This document shows positions 32,571 through 43,983 of a DNA stretch of 64,000 nt, one piece after another. Below the pieces are notes generated by a model, which worked only from the letters and a program-made list of their open reading frames with translations, was not told the DNA's origin and searched no databases. The position numbers and the translations under genes were made by a program. This stretch comes from Ostrinia nubilalis (lineage: Eukaryota > Arthropoda > Insecta > Lepidoptera > Crambidae): the NCBI RefSeq assembly GCF_963855985.1, contig NC_087109.1:5104001-5168000 (forward strand), written 5' to 3'. Within the stretch, counting starts at the first letter, position 1, and each line of letters begins with the position of its first letter.

Positions 32571-33106
32571 GACGTCATTTAGCTAGTATTACTATGTGTA
32601 AACCAAAATATCATCTAAACCTATCTGTTTTCTGATGATTTTGAATTAAATAAACTATTATTCTTTCTAAACGCATAGCGAACGTATGAAATACACTCCC
32701 GTAACGCATTTGCTCTTAATTTTACAATTTTCTCAGGTACAACCTTGGCGTATTCGCTGTAAAGGGTTATCATGAAATGGAAATTATTATGCAAATTCTT
32801 ATTTCATTTCGAAGATGGTTTAATAATACGCGAGTTGTATGTGAAATTAATTATTGTTCTAATTATAGGCCAGTAGAATTAAACACAAAAATTGATTAAA
32901 TCGGAAATAATTCCTACAAAAGATTTTTTTGCTTTAATGGCTTCATTGGTTGCCCATTAAGACTCTCCTAGGTTTTCGACTTCGACGGAGTTGTGCTTTT
33001 AAGTGGTGGGGGCCCCCGAAAGGGGCGTTTTTTCGGTTTTACGGTTATACCGCGTAAAGGACTTACCCTATCGAAAAGTGGTCTTCATGACGGTTAAAGG
33101 GCACTT

Positions 33107-33436
33107 AATCCTGCATTGAATAAGACCAAATTCATATGTTTTGGACAAACCGTTCTCGCGCTAAAGTTCAGCAAAGTAGAAAATATACGTATAATTAATG
33201 ACCCTCTCCACGTCCAATGGCTTGTTACCCACATGCTTCCAAGCCTTGTAAAGGGTCGCCTTAACCAGTGCAACCCTAACAAGGCTCACGAGTTTGATTC
33301 GCTTATCCTTGTTCGTCCCAGCCGTTCCTTAACTGCGGTTGCTGCACCTCTTCCTGGCACTCTCCTGAACGACTCTGTGTTACCTAATGTGGCTGCCCCT
33401 CTTCCTTGTACCCTCCTGTACGATTTCATTGCTTAG
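33107..33436 (+). pseudogene. Frame in left arm, possible reverse-transcriptase scrap
   Basis: Open from about 33100: LNPALNKTKFICFGQTVLA, then HVQWLVTHMLPSLVKGRLNQ and SRSLTAVAAPLPGTLL. The first words resemble the palm region just after the catalytic YADD box of CR1/Jockey-type polymerases (compare LTINATKTNYIIF at about 49480 on the - strand). Nothing after that is recognised. The mirrored frame is at 33531-34073. Confidence 0.35.
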
Positions 33437-33530
33437 CCATATGCCTGGTCCAAGGTTCGACGCCACAAAATCAACTTCGTACGAGTGAAAATAGTTTAAA
33501 TACTATTTCCCGTGCTTGCAACATTTTTCT

Positions 33531-34073
33531 TCACTGCTTCGCCTCTATTAGTCGTAGAGTGATTGTATATATGCTATAGCCTTCCTCAATGTATGAGCTA
33601 TTCAAAATAAAAATAATGATTTCAATCAAACTAGTAATTCTTAAGATTAGCGCGTTCAAACAAACAAACAAAAAACTCTTCAGCGTTTTAATATGAACTT
33701 GTTGTTGTTCATTTTTGGCGTCGAACCTTAGACCAGGCATACGGCTAGGCAACGTAGGAGGCAGGAGGATACAAGGAAGAGGGGCAGCCACAGTAGGTAA
33801 CACAGAGTCGTTCAGGTGAGTGCCAGGAAGAGGTGCAGCAACCGCAGTTAAGGAACGGCTGGGACGAACAAGGATAGGCGCATCAAGCTCGTAAGCCTTG
33901 ATAGGGTTACACTGGTTGAGGTGGCCCTTTTCAAAACTTGGAAGCCTGTGGGTAACAAACCATTGGACGTGGAGAGGGTCATTAATTATACGTATATTTT
34001 CTACTTTGCCGAACTTTAGCGCGAGAACGGTTTGTCCAAAACATATGAATTTGGTCTTATTCAATGCAGGATT
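33531..34073 (-). pseudogene. Mirrored frame in right arm and spacer
   Basis: Counterpart of the left-arm frame, 177 codons from the first Met at 34064, running through the spacer. The duplicated part keeps KTKFICFGQ, LHVQWFVTHRLPSF and RSLTAVAAPLPG. The extra 3' part (from about residue 110) is spacer and not protein-like. Confidence 0.3.
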
Positions 34074-34517
34074 AAGTGCCCTTCAACCGTCATGAAGACG
34101 ACTTTTTGATAGGGTAAGTCCTTTACGCGGTATAACCGGAAAACCGAAAAAATGCCTCTTTCGGGGGCCCCCACCACTTAAGCACAACTCCGTCGAAGTC
34201 GAAAACTAAGGAGAGTCTTAATGGGCAACCAATGAAGCCATTAAAACAATAAAATCTTTTGTAGGAATTATTTCCGATTTAAAAGCTAATTCTACTGGAC
34301 TATTATTACTCCTGGACCGCAAAGAAAAAGGATCGGTTAGAAAATCTTCAATATCTTCAAAAGTACCTGCCCTAGCTTTATGAAGTACAGACTAAATTAA
34401 TACAAGCCTTTGGTTTTTAATAAATAAATATGAATGCGTAATTTTTCTCGTATGTTTTGTTTCATAAAGCTAGGTTGAAGATATATTCATCAGGATCCAT
34501 TGATGAAGATCATTGTT

Positions 34518-34683
34518 GTGCGTGGGACGTCCACCTACAAGGTGGACCGACGACCTGATAAAGGTAGCAGGAAGGCGCTGGATGCAGGCCGCTACCAACC
34601 AACTGTGCGATGTGGAAGTCATTGGGGGAGGCCATGTTCAGCAGTGGATGTCCTGTGCCTTAGATGATGATGATGATGATTGT
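34518..34683 (+). mobile_element. RTE-type LINE 3' end, subfamily A
   Basis: Starts GTGGGACGTCCACCTACAAG, includes PTRWTDDLIKVAGRRWMQAA, and ends in GATGATGATGATG. A short insertion (AACTGTGCG) shifts the frame after QAATNQ. Confidence 0.75.
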
Positions 34684-34695
34684 TGTACCAGTCTT

Positions 34696-34842
34696 ACCAT
34701 GGTTCGTTTGTTCGTTCGTTTCAGCCAAATGACGTCTATTGCTGGACAAAGGCCTCCCCCAAGGTTTTCCACAATGAACGGTCCTGCGCTGCCCGCATCC
34801 AGGCTCTTCCCGCGACCTTTACTAGATCGTCGGTCCACTTTA
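34696..34842 (-). mobile_element. RTE-type LINE 3' end, subfamily B, tail-to-tail with the previous copy
   Basis: GGTTCGTTTGTTCGTTCGTT is the tail. The coding part ends at the CGGTCCAC (TRWTD) codons. It faces the subfamily A copy, with only about 12 bp between the tails. Confidence 0.75.
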
Positions 34843-35439
34843 CCATGGTTAGCTGTCTGTAATAGTGGCCTATGAGTTTTAATAATATAAGAAGCTTTAA
34901 ATATCTGACACGATTCGAATAATTTAATTAGTATACTAGGTATATTAATTAGACTGTGATTTGATTAAAACCAATTAATTACACGTGGTAGGGAAATAGA
35001 ACACAATTGTTTAACTACATCTATGATTTAATGAGAGAAAATTTATCAGCAAGTAATAATACAAAATATTATTCACAAACATTAATACCTAATTACCTAT
35101 TTCTAATCATCGTCTTTTATAAATTAGGCACTCCAATTATAACGAGATTACCTAGATAAAGTTAATTATGAAGTAACGAAATTAATAACTGGCCTAATTT
35201 TAGTTATTTTTTTAAATATTTATAGCTACACGCTTCTATTTTAGATTACTTGAAGAGGTTAAAAGGGATATACTTATGTAATTTACGACAAATTATGTAG
35301 CGTAGATAACTTTTTTCTAAAAAAAAACAAACAAATTAAGCATATTACTAAAGTATTTATACATTAAAATTGGTTAATAAAATATGTATTTTCTAAATTC
35401 GGCAATAAGTAAATGTCGGAAGAACAATAGAGTGATCAT
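34843..35439. other. No gene seen
   Basis: AT-rich DNA without a supported feature. Confidence 0.4.
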
Positions 35440-35635
35440 AATAAAGGTTCCCTTCTTTTTGAAGTACGGAACCCTGAATTTATTCGGCAATAAATAATTA
35501 TTTCTCAAGAACAATTGAGTAATCCAAAAAGAAAAGAATCCTTAGAGTTTCGTACTTCAAAAAGAAAGGAACTTCTTTTTGAAGTACGGAACTCTAAGGA
35601 TTCTTTTCTTTTTGATGTACGGAACCCTAAAAAGC
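35440..35635. repeat. GGTACGGAACCCT-end repeat with long hairpin
   Basis: 35523-35615 folds as AGAAAAGAATCCTTAGAG ... TACTTCAAAAAGAA against TTCTTTTTGAAGTACGGAAC ... TCTAAGGATTCTTTTC (arms about 41 bp, one or two mismatches). The AAGTACGGAACCCT ends tie it to the repeat at 21898-22968. Confidence 0.7.
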
Positions 35636-37636
35636 GTTCAAATACCCGTCTACCCACCTTAATACGTTTGTCTCATTGTCTTATTCCCGACTAGCTTTAA
35701 TTCATTACGAACCCGTTTGATGTTCAAAAACATACTATTAAACAAGTAGAGCACATCAAGCTTGACATTTTGGTATCTTATGTCGTTGTGATAAGGGCGA
35801 TTTTGCAACAAAAGTGGATAGCTTAATGTGCCGTATGTAGGGGCATGTACGAATTCCACACAATTCGCGTCCTATTTGTCTGAATTCCATTTTAGCTTCC
35901 ACGGTTGACCTGCCTTATTGTGAAAGGTATACTTAGTTGATTCTTTACTCAAGAATAGTTGAAGGGTTTGGCCTGAACTGAATTAAGTTCTTACTACTTC
36001 GATAATATTAACTTATCATAAGTTTGTAATTAATAGATTGTACCTAATCTTTTTGTTTTTAACGACCAGCCATAGAATTATGAAGCGTTAAATTAAAAAA
36101 TTCACGCCAAAAACCCACAAATACGCCTATCGTTTTAAGCGTAGATTTCACCTAACTAACGTAATGTTATTTTCCAAAACGTATACTGAAAAAACTTAAG
36201 ATTTGACTTACTTATTAATCAAATTAAAATACCTATCATATTAATCATAAAAAGCCTAACTCTATAAAACTGCCATCTCTATGCGTGGCACTTACCGATC
36301 GACAGGCTCTTAAGCTCAAAAGTCACAAAAGCTCGGCCTGCAATGGCCGTTACAGCACAACCTGAAAGGATTCTATTTCCCACTGAATTCCCTGAAAGCG
36401 TCTGAAAGCTCAGTCGCCCCGGGACCCGCGTGCGAGGCGGTCGTGTCTCTCTCTCTCTGACAGTGCTACAAAAATACTTGTGTGAAAACATTGTTTATAA
36501 CCACCTTTATAGTGATTATAGTGTTGCGTTTAACATATTAATCCATGGTAAGTCAATTTTTATTAAAACTCCATTGTTTTGGAGACCTGTTGCGCGGATA
36601 TTTTGGCTGTGCAGGCGATCAGAGCTACAGAATTTGCATGGAACATCCTATTATCATCATGGTTTTAATATGTGGTTTTGGAACACGTGTATTATCTGTG
36701 GGTGTTATCTATCGATCGGTTGTTTTTCGCTGTGGGACACCAATTTGTAATATTGTGCGAGATGGCTCGTTTCAGATCATTATAACGGTGGGTAGCTATA
36801 AATAAGGCTGTACAACCATTTCTGTTATGGAACCTCGATTCTTCGTAAGGGAATAGTAATAACTTAGTAGGAAGGCTTTTGTTTTGCTATATTATGGAGT
36901 TAGTTATAAGAATTCCCAATTAAAATATTCGTAGAGCTACATCATTTTCAGTTTATTTGTTTTGTTTTGTATCTGTTTTTGAAATTGGTTTTTTGCTCTA
37001 CACAACATTTTGCTTTCAATAAAGATTTTAATTTGATTACATTCTGGATTGAAACCTAGCAAACGTTGAAATTTGACTTTTTTACAATATTTTATCAAAA
37101 TAAAACAGTTCATAATTAAATTAAATGTATAATGGCTCACTGGCTTAGGACTTAATTAGAAATAAGTCAAATGGCAAACAAAAGAATAATAAAGAAACGT
37201 TTAATTTAATTATTCTTTTCCACAAATCGTTATGATTCAAATAAAACAGACTCTAAACACCAAGCAACAAGTATTTGATTTTCTACCTACCTACTCGAAT
37301 TTTCAATTAATTAAAACCTAGCTCGATACAAATTTTAAAATAAAGAAAGAAGAAATGTTTACCTATTTAGTACCAAGTAATCAAATTAAAATTAAACTAC
37401 AAGCAACAAGTATTTATAAGTAGGTAGTTATTTGATTTTCTGCCTACTCGATTGTCAAGTAAAATAGTTTTCCCTAGCTCAAAATTTGTGATACTAAATT
37501 GAGCTAACAAACCTGCTTCATCAAGGCTTCACGGTCGAAATTTTCATTTAGTATTTTTGGGTAAAATCAACATCTCACTTTGTTTGATGATTGGAGGTGT
37601 TTGGACAGGCCTCTCTAGGGTGTTTTGATTTTTCTT
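35636..37636. other. No gene seen
   Basis: 35785-35835 carries GATTTTGCAACAAAAGTGG and TGTGCCGTATGTA (TTTTGCAAC-core MITE relic). Two overlapping ~100-codon frames at 36430-36805 lack domain features. 37261-37320 and 37400-37460 share AAGCAACAAGTATTT and TTTGATTTTCT, a small direct repeat about 125 bp apart. Confidence 0.4.
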
Positions 37637-37745
37637 TTTTGAGGTACAGACAGCACATCAATATAAAGACTGGCATCTTATTACTGTCGTATTAAGAGCT
37701 ATTTTGTGACCAAAAAATAAAAATTGTGCTGTCAACAGCACAAAC
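37637..37745. mobile_element. TTTTGCAAC-core MITE relative with CAGCAC ends
   Basis: TACAGACAGCACATCAATAT at the left and TTGTGCTGTCAACAGCAC at the right are inverted. The centre GTATTAAGAGCTATTTTGTG resembles 4535-4560 read on the other strand. Confidence 0.5.
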
Positions 37746-37999
37746 AATGTTACATTAATATTACAGCAATATTTGCTAAAATAAAATACCTAAATTGTCT
37801 GCAGCGTTGTCAAAATTCAAAACAGATACTGATCTAACTTTTATAATACGAATATAGGTACTTAGCTAGGGACTGGACTTCACAGTCTGCTGCTGTCTTT
37901 GTCGACTACATCTCACTTAACATCAGGTGTTCTTCCAGTCAAATACCTGATTTGTGAGGCGTAAAAAAATCTATGTATACTCGACATAATTATTAAGCA

Positions 38000-38349
38000 C
38001 TAGCGGCCGCCCGCGACTTCGTACGCGTGGATCCCGTTTTACCCCCTTCATTTATCTTACGCGGTTTAGATTTTTTCATACAAATGTTTTTTCCCGCTAA
38101 CTCCCGTTCCCGTGTGAATTTTGCAATATCCTGTTGTAACTAAGCTTTACGTTTACTAAGGTACCTGCATGCCAAATTTCAAGCGTCTAACTTAAGCGGT
38201 TTAGATTTTTCATACAAAAGGATTTTCCCGCTAATTCCCGTTCCCGTGGGAATTCCTAAGTATACTATAACCTGCCCAGGAGTATGAAGAATAATTGTAC
38301 CAAGTTTCGTTAAAATCCGTCAAGTAGTTTTTGTTTCTATAAGGAACAT

Positions 38350-38383
<34 letters not shown>

Positions 38384-38525
38384 GGACAGACAGACAGACA
38401 GACAAAAATTTTACTGATTGCATTTTTGGCATCAGTATCGATCACTAATCACCCCCTGATAGTTATTTTGAAAATATATTTCATGTACAGAATTGACCTC
38501 TCTACAGATTTATTATAAGTATAGA
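38000..38525 (-). mobile_element. Helitron (Lep1-like), 526 bp, with internal microsatellite
   Basis: The - strand starts TCTATACTTATAATAAATC after A and ends CGCGGGCGGCCGCTAG before T. Within it, CGGTTTAGATTTTT plus CCCGCTAA.TCCCGTTCCCG occurs twice (38062 and 38198). A CAGA microsatellite fills 38346-38404. It gives the intact reference for the broken copy at 1-985. Confidence 0.8.
38346..38404 (+). repeat. CAGA tetranucleotide microsatellite
   Basis: About 14 units of CAGA/GACA, one interrupted by CGGA, inside the Helitron. Confidence 0.9.
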
Positions 38526-38816
38526 TATTTTTCTTCACACCAATAAGTAAGCAAGATGAAAATTGTTGATCTTGGTGTCCTACCTCTACCTACGCAAAAT
38601 GTAACTGATAATCGTAATAACTTGGAAATTAATAAATAAAGTTTAAATGGCAAAGTTTATGTGGTCCTATCACCAGGAAGCCATCTTTTAGAATACCGGA
38701 GATAGGACATTCCAAAAACGGGACAAGGAAAATTTATTTGAAATTCTGAATTATTGAAATGGTGCGAGATATTTTTTTTTGAAGGTATTTAAATAAATAC
38801 ATGCTTAAGAACCTTA

Positions 38817-38920
38817 GGCTGAGTAACACCACCTAACTTTGACCGTAACTATAACGACAACCGGTTTTCTTTCGTTTCTTGACGTTTGTTAAAATCAAAG
38901 TAAGACGGTGTAACCCAGCC
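38817..38920. mobile_element. PIF/Harbinger-like MITE (GGTTGCACCATCTTAC family), copy 2
   Basis: GGCTGAGTAACACCACCTAA at the left and GACGGTGTAACCCAGCC at the right. TTA precedes it (38814-38816), but the right-hand copy has mutated to CAA. In the opposite orientation to 29549-29666. Confidence 0.75.
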
Positions 38921-39714
38921 CAAGTAAATGTTTTCTAACCCTCAATTATTATAATAGGTGTAAAATAATTAACCACTTATAAACGTCTGTATTTTCATTC
39001 TTCGCCCTCTTTATATGTATTAGTGTCGGAAAAGTTAACTTTTAATACCTATGATACTTTCAATACCTACATTTAGTTACAAAAGTTTTACAAAAAGCTC
39101 TATCAAGTAGTACCTACCTAAAAATGGAAAGTAAGATAGATTATTTATTTTATTTATTAGGTACAAAAACAATTACTACATGAAAAACTCAAATCTATGT
39201 ATAAATCGAAGATCAGAAGAAGGTATACCTTATTTATTATCCTTATATTAAATTAGGTTCTTTATACCATGAACCAATAATTACAGGGCACAATCATTTA
39301 GTTCTCTAGCAACACTCCATTTAGCTCTGCAAACCCAATTAGTTCTCAATTAACTGTAAAATGAGATTTTACTTGCTTTGAAATCACCAATACATACTCG
39401 TAGTTGAGTTGGCGAATTAGTGACGTCTGACAACAAGAATCGCGTTTTGACAGCTCATAACATTGACACTTTTGTGTCAATTGGATGCTGATGTCAAATA
39501 CATACCTGATTGATCTCTTTTACCAATAGGAAGAGCACAAATTGCTATTCCCCAATATTGGCTCAAGAAGATTTTTGCGGTGTGATTACGAAATATCTCT
39601 TTAATACTAATAATTTCCTCAAAAAGAAACAAAAATATTCAAATGTACTATACTATTGTGTAATAAACTTACACTAGCTCATAGATTACTTAAACATTTT
39701 TAACAACGTTTTAA
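38921..39714. other. No gene seen
   Basis: AT-rich DNA without a supported feature. Confidence 0.4.
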
Positions 39715-39777
39715 CAGTAATGTCATAAGATTTGACAGTAATGTCATAAGATTTGACAGTAATGACATAAGATTTTT
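39715..39777 (+). repeat. Three tandem 20-bp repeats
   Basis: Unit GACAGTAATGTCATAAGATT, with the first base of the first unit altered and T to A in the third. Confidence 0.85.
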
Positions 39778-40626
39778 GCCTCACTTTTGACGAAGTGTTT
39801 GTATGAAGACTATCCAGTATCCATCTAGGAATTAATCTAAACTCTAGCTAGAGTAAAGGCGATCCTTAGTCAAAACGTCATACTTATCTATGGAGGGATA
39901 AAGATATCTTACAAAACGGATGTATGGAATACATAATAACATACAGACGACGGCACGTCAAGCTAAACACGGTGGCCTCTTATGTGCTAAGTAATAGAGG
40001 CAATTTTGCAACCAAAGTGTAAAGTTTGATGTGCTATATTCTGCACTTACATTTACGCAGAGAAAATTCAAGTATTAATGCCTGAAAGAAAAACATGTTT
40101 TTCTGATGTACCAATAGAAGCCGAGGGCTAACAGTAGTGCAAAAGATTGTACTTATTCATTCTCCAAGTTCCTTAACCTAAAAACGGATATGAAAAAACC
40201 CGAGGATGTTTTTGTGAGGAAAAAACAAATATTTTCAACATCTCATAATTGCGAACAGCTGCCAAATTTAATTAAACTCCAGAAGTTAGCTAATATAACC
40301 GGCGAGCAATTTAATCGTGTTTGTATTATTACCTTGGAAACTTCTAGTTTGGAAGACCAAAACATGTCAAGTGTGACTCGCACTTTAGTGAAAATGGTAC
40401 CGTATAATTTCAGCTTTTATGATTATGTTATGAACAAAATTTCCTTCAAAATGAAAACAATGTTGTCTTAATATAAATTGCGGAGATAAAAGAGAGTCTA
40501 CTTTAATGTATATGGCAGTAAGTCTTAGGTCCTAAAACGTAATAGGTCATAAAAACCACTGATGTTTAGTTTTAGCTACGTGAAATTTTAAAAGACTCAT
40601 TGTATACGAAAAGGTTTATAACATTA
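39778..40626. other. No confirmed gene; one unsupported frame and a MITE relic
   Basis: 39952-40035 (GCACGTCAAGCTAAACACGG ... TTTTGCAACCAAAGTG) matches 14489-14583. A 93-codon frame at 40190-40471 (MKKPEDVFVRKK ... NITGEQFNRVCII) has an ordinary composition but no recognised domain, splice site pair or homologous copy here. Treated as unproven. Confidence 0.4.
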
Positions 40627-40827
40627 TCTACACTAATATTATAAAGAGGAAAACTTTGTTTGTTTGTTTGGTTGTAATGAATAGGCTCAAAAACTACTGG
40701 ACCGTTTTTAAAAATTATTTCACCATTCGAAAGCTACATTATCCACGAGTAACATAGGCTAAATTTTATTTTGGAAAAACATAGGGTTTAGGGGTCCACG
40801 GGCGCGAAGCCGCGGGCGGAAAGCTAG
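40627..40827 (+). mobile_element. Helitron (Lep1-like), 201 bp
   Basis: Starts TCTACACTAATATTATAAAG after A and ends GCGGGCGGAAAGCTAG before T. The stem GGGCGCGAAGCCGCGGGC lies just before the end. It has a TTTG repeat near the 5' end. Confidence 0.85.
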
Positions 40828-41133
40828 TATGTTATAATATTTACTGAACCGGAACCCTGAAAAATAAGAGCTTCCTTAAATATGCGGGCTCGTTTTATTT
40901 AAATAATTCCCGTAGAAAACTTTGTAATAGTTTTCGAGGGATCGCGTAGGTAACTTTTCTTAGAAAACAAGAAAACGGTTGTAGAAAATCGCATCGTTTC
41001 CTAACATGTGGTGTGGGTGTAGACGACTGACAAGGGCTATTGGACGGACGACTTAATGTGCCCACCACAATAACTATTTCTTGTAGGGAATCAAATGTTT
41101 AACTTGGGATTTCATTGTTAAATTATGAACAAA

Positions 41134-41332
41134 TCTATACTAATATTATAAATGTAAAGAGTTTGTTTGTTTGTTTACTTGAACGCGCTAATATAAGGAA
41201 CTAACTGTCCGATTTGAAAAATTCTTTCAGTGTTAGATAGCCCATTTAACGAGGAAGGCTACCATCACGCTACGAGTAAAAGGTGCAGAGCAAAAATAAT
41301 TTTCACGCGTACGAAGTCGCGGGCACTGCTAG
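41134..41332 (+). mobile_element. Helitron (Lep1-like), 199 bp
   Basis: TCTATACTAATATTATAAAT after A; TACGAAGTCGCGGGCACTGCTAG before T. Same orientation as the copy 300 bp upstream, with diverged middle sequence. Confidence 0.85.
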
Positions 41333-41360
41333 TACTTACATAAAGGGTTACACTAGGTGT

Positions 41361-41590
41361 CATCATCCTCATTATTTCAGCCACAGGACGTCCACTGCTG
41401 AACATAGGCCTCTCCCACAATTTCCACATTGTCCGGTTGGTAGCTTGCATCCAGGGCCTTCCTTCTACCTTATGGTCGTTGGTCCACCTTGTGCGTGGAC
41501 GGCCCCCGCTGCATTTATTTACGTTGCCTCCACTCCAGAACCTTGGTGACCCATCGGCCGTCAGTTCTGCGTACTATGTGCCCTGCCCAT
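41361..41590 (-). mobile_element. RTE-type LINE 3' end, subfamily A
   Basis: ATTTCAGCCACAGGACGTCC through GGACGGCCCCCGCTGC to CGTACTATGTGCCCTGCCC. It reaches further upstream than most A copies (to the AGHI codons) but has frameshifts. Confidence 0.8.
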
Positions 41591-42475
41591 TAAGTGTGAT
41601 GTATGTCGTTTAGGAATGGAACCCTGAACGTCTTATTCTCAGATCAACACTTACCACTGAGCCATGGGGTGTTAATCAAATCTAATTACACTTGTTTGAT
41701 AAAAACAGGTGTTCGCAGACAGCAGAATCCGAACATGTAAACAAGCCAATTTTACAAGACAATTAACGTCGTTAAAACAAGTAACAAGTTGTTTATTGTA
41801 GCACGAAATAGCTTTAGTTCATTGCCGGTCTTAAAAGGAGACCCTGACATTATTACGAGGACTTTGAAATCGGAAAATAGGGGAATTTAAACTTACCTAG
41901 TTTTGCTCGTTAACCTTCAACGAAAGTCGCAGCGCTAACCGGAAATGATGAAAAATTTTCAGGAAAATCTTCTAAGGTTTTTTTTCTTTCTTCGATGGGA
42001 TTTGAGGTAGCTCGATTTACTTACTGATAGTGTACCTATACACACCAAAATACTAACTTAACAATATCTTACGAGTAATTTTGCATTCCTTTAAATAAAA
42101 AAAATAGTCTCACTCTCAATCCTCGCGTGTCCTTCCTTTCAATAATATTACCTACATCTAAAAGTACAATTCAAATTCTTTATTGCTATTCCACACGTTA
42201 AATAGGATGTTCAAAATAATATAGGACAGTAATATATCATAAGATCATAACTTATGGATTTATACCTAAGTCACTAAACTATCGCCAAATAAATCAGTTT
42301 CAGTACTGCTATTGACTTCAATATTTCTTGCTATGAATAAGGAAGTGCCTGTAATTATACACACACCCATTCACGCGGAGTGTGGCTTCAGCTCGGAACT
42401 AATTCCAATTGCACAAAGGAACCTTCCAGTCGGCGCTTTTATATTAGACTCGGGTTCAGTAGGATTTTAAGTAAT
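41591..42475. other. No gene seen; antisense tRNA-like scrap
   Basis: 41615-41673 (GGAATGGAACCCTGAACGTC ... TTACCACTGAGCCATGG) reads on the - strand like a decayed tRNA-derived SINE head. The rest is AT-rich. Confidence 0.4.
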
Positions 42476-42845
42476 GAACAGACTGTGGTTTAGTGGTAAG
42501 ACCACTTATCTCAGACCCAGAGATCTCGGGCTCGAATCAATGTGAGAGGCAGAATATTTTGCTGTTTTGGTGATAATGCTTTTTCAAAGTTATCCTGGCT
42601 AGCAACGATCATTGTTTGTCGCCATAACAACAATGTTGACAGCATTATTGTGTTTCAGCAGTTGGAGTTAAGATAGCTTATGATGTCAAAATTAGCTCGA
42701 TGCGTTAAAGTCTGTAAGTACCAATTAACAAAAAAAAGTATTTAGATACTTAAGTTAATATTCCGTTGCCCAATACTCAAAGTTTAGAAGCATTGCTTAG
42801 TTTAAGATTATGGCATTGTGTAAAATTGACCAAATAAAAAAATGA
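42476..42845 (+). mobile_element. tRNA-derived SINE with a different head
   Basis: The head GACTGTGGTTTAGTGGTAAG and CTCGGGCTCGAATC are A- and B-box-like but unlike the heads at 32286 and 42867. The 3' part (TCCGTTGCCCAATACTCAAA ... GCATTGCTTAGTTTAAGATT) is the same tail type. Ends in an A-rich run. Confidence 0.65.
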
Positions 42846-42866
42846 AAGATTGTCATCTCTATTTGT

Positions 42867-43140
42867 CGGCCGTTTGGTGTAGTGGTTCAGAACGGACTAC
42901 TATGCCGAGAGGTCCCGGGTTCGATTCCCGGCCGGGCAGAAATTGAAATGATGAATTTTAATTTCTGTGACGGGTCTGGGTGTTACCTACTATGTATAAT
43001 ATGTATGTATTTAAAAAAAAAAGTATATAAGTAGTATATCCGTTAAGCTAGCACCCATAACACAAGCATATTAATTGCTTACTTTGGGGCTAGATGGCGC
43101 TGTGTGAGATTGTCCAAAGATATTTATTTATATTTATATC
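42867..43140 (+). mobile_element. tRNA-derived SINE, copy 2
   Basis: TCGGCCGTTTGGTGTAGTGG ... CCCGGGTTCGATTCCCGG, then GGTCTGGGTGTTACCTACTA, A-run, CACCCATAACACAAGC and GGGGCTAGATGGCGC, ending in TTTATA repeats. Inserted 21 bp after the previous SINE. Confidence 0.8.
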
Positions 43141-43983
43141 TTCAGATTCGAGATCAATTAACAAAAATGACAGATGTAACATAGGTTTACTTGTAGTTTT
43201 TGTACGATGGAAGAACCAACTCTACCGCTCATACCTTCACTGTGGCGGTGATATACCTACGGTAGTCCGATTTGCGGCCATTCACGAGCATGACATGGCT
43301 TCGTATACTCATTGTAACTCATAATGGATTTCCATTTCGTTGGGACGTTAACCTTCCGCGTGGGTATTGTAATGTAAACTTTCGATTAGAGCTGGGGTGG
43401 TAGTAAACACCTTCGTTTTAGAGTATATATTTATTTAACAGATGTTAAAACTAAAGCTGTTAAAATTGTAAAATATATAGTAAGGTTTCCACTGTTGTTC
43501 TTTATTCAATTGAAAAGAAATAGAGAGAGAAAGATAAGTGTTTTCTGTTATACCATTTTGTATGTTTGCAAATGTTTAACACAAACTAGCACAGGCATAG
43601 ATTACTAATAAGTTATCATCATCTAAAAGTAAGCACTTTAACATAAAAATAGTATCATTGAGACAAAATGAAACGCACAGGAAATAAAATTGTATTTATT
43701 TTCATTACTCGCGGAAATTCTGATTATTATCTTAGATACTTATTCCTTTTAATTTCACAACTTTGAACTCATTAAGTTTCTTCCAAAACTTTTAACTCAT
43801 AACAATTTTATAAAGTAAGTATTATTAGTAGTAAGTATTCGCATTATGTTAGTACATCTATCTGGAAAATTGAATCACCTTCACATGCGTCAAACTTTTA
43901 ATATCCCTTTTTACCTACTCTATGTCTTCTTTATTTCATTGTATTTATTTAGGACAACCAACAAGACAGGCACAATTGTCTTA
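43141..43983. other. No gene seen
   Basis: AT-rich DNA without a supported feature. Confidence 0.4.

Larger units (their letters stand above)
32868..34305. repeat. Large inverted duplication, arms about 600 bp
   Basis: 32868-33466 and 33716-34305 are inverted copies with mostly single-base differences and a few short gaps, around a ~250-bp spacer. Both arms carry GGGGGCCCCCGAAAG- or GGGGGCCCCCACCAC-type text, CGCGTAAAGGACTTACCC and the same ~100-codon frame. Either a fold-back element or an inverted double insertion. The ends are not TG/CA, and I find no target duplication. Confidence 0.85.

Noticed and set aside
36430..36805. Two overlapping ~100-codon frames
   Set aside because: Different frames of the same AT-rich stretch; no domain, no splice context, unlikely amino-acid make-up.
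39715..39777. CRISPR-like or satellite array
   Set aside because: Only three 20-bp units with no spacers.
40190..40471. 93-codon frame as a gene
   Set aside because: Ordinary composition but no supporting signal; one such frame in this much AT-rich DNA can arise by chance.
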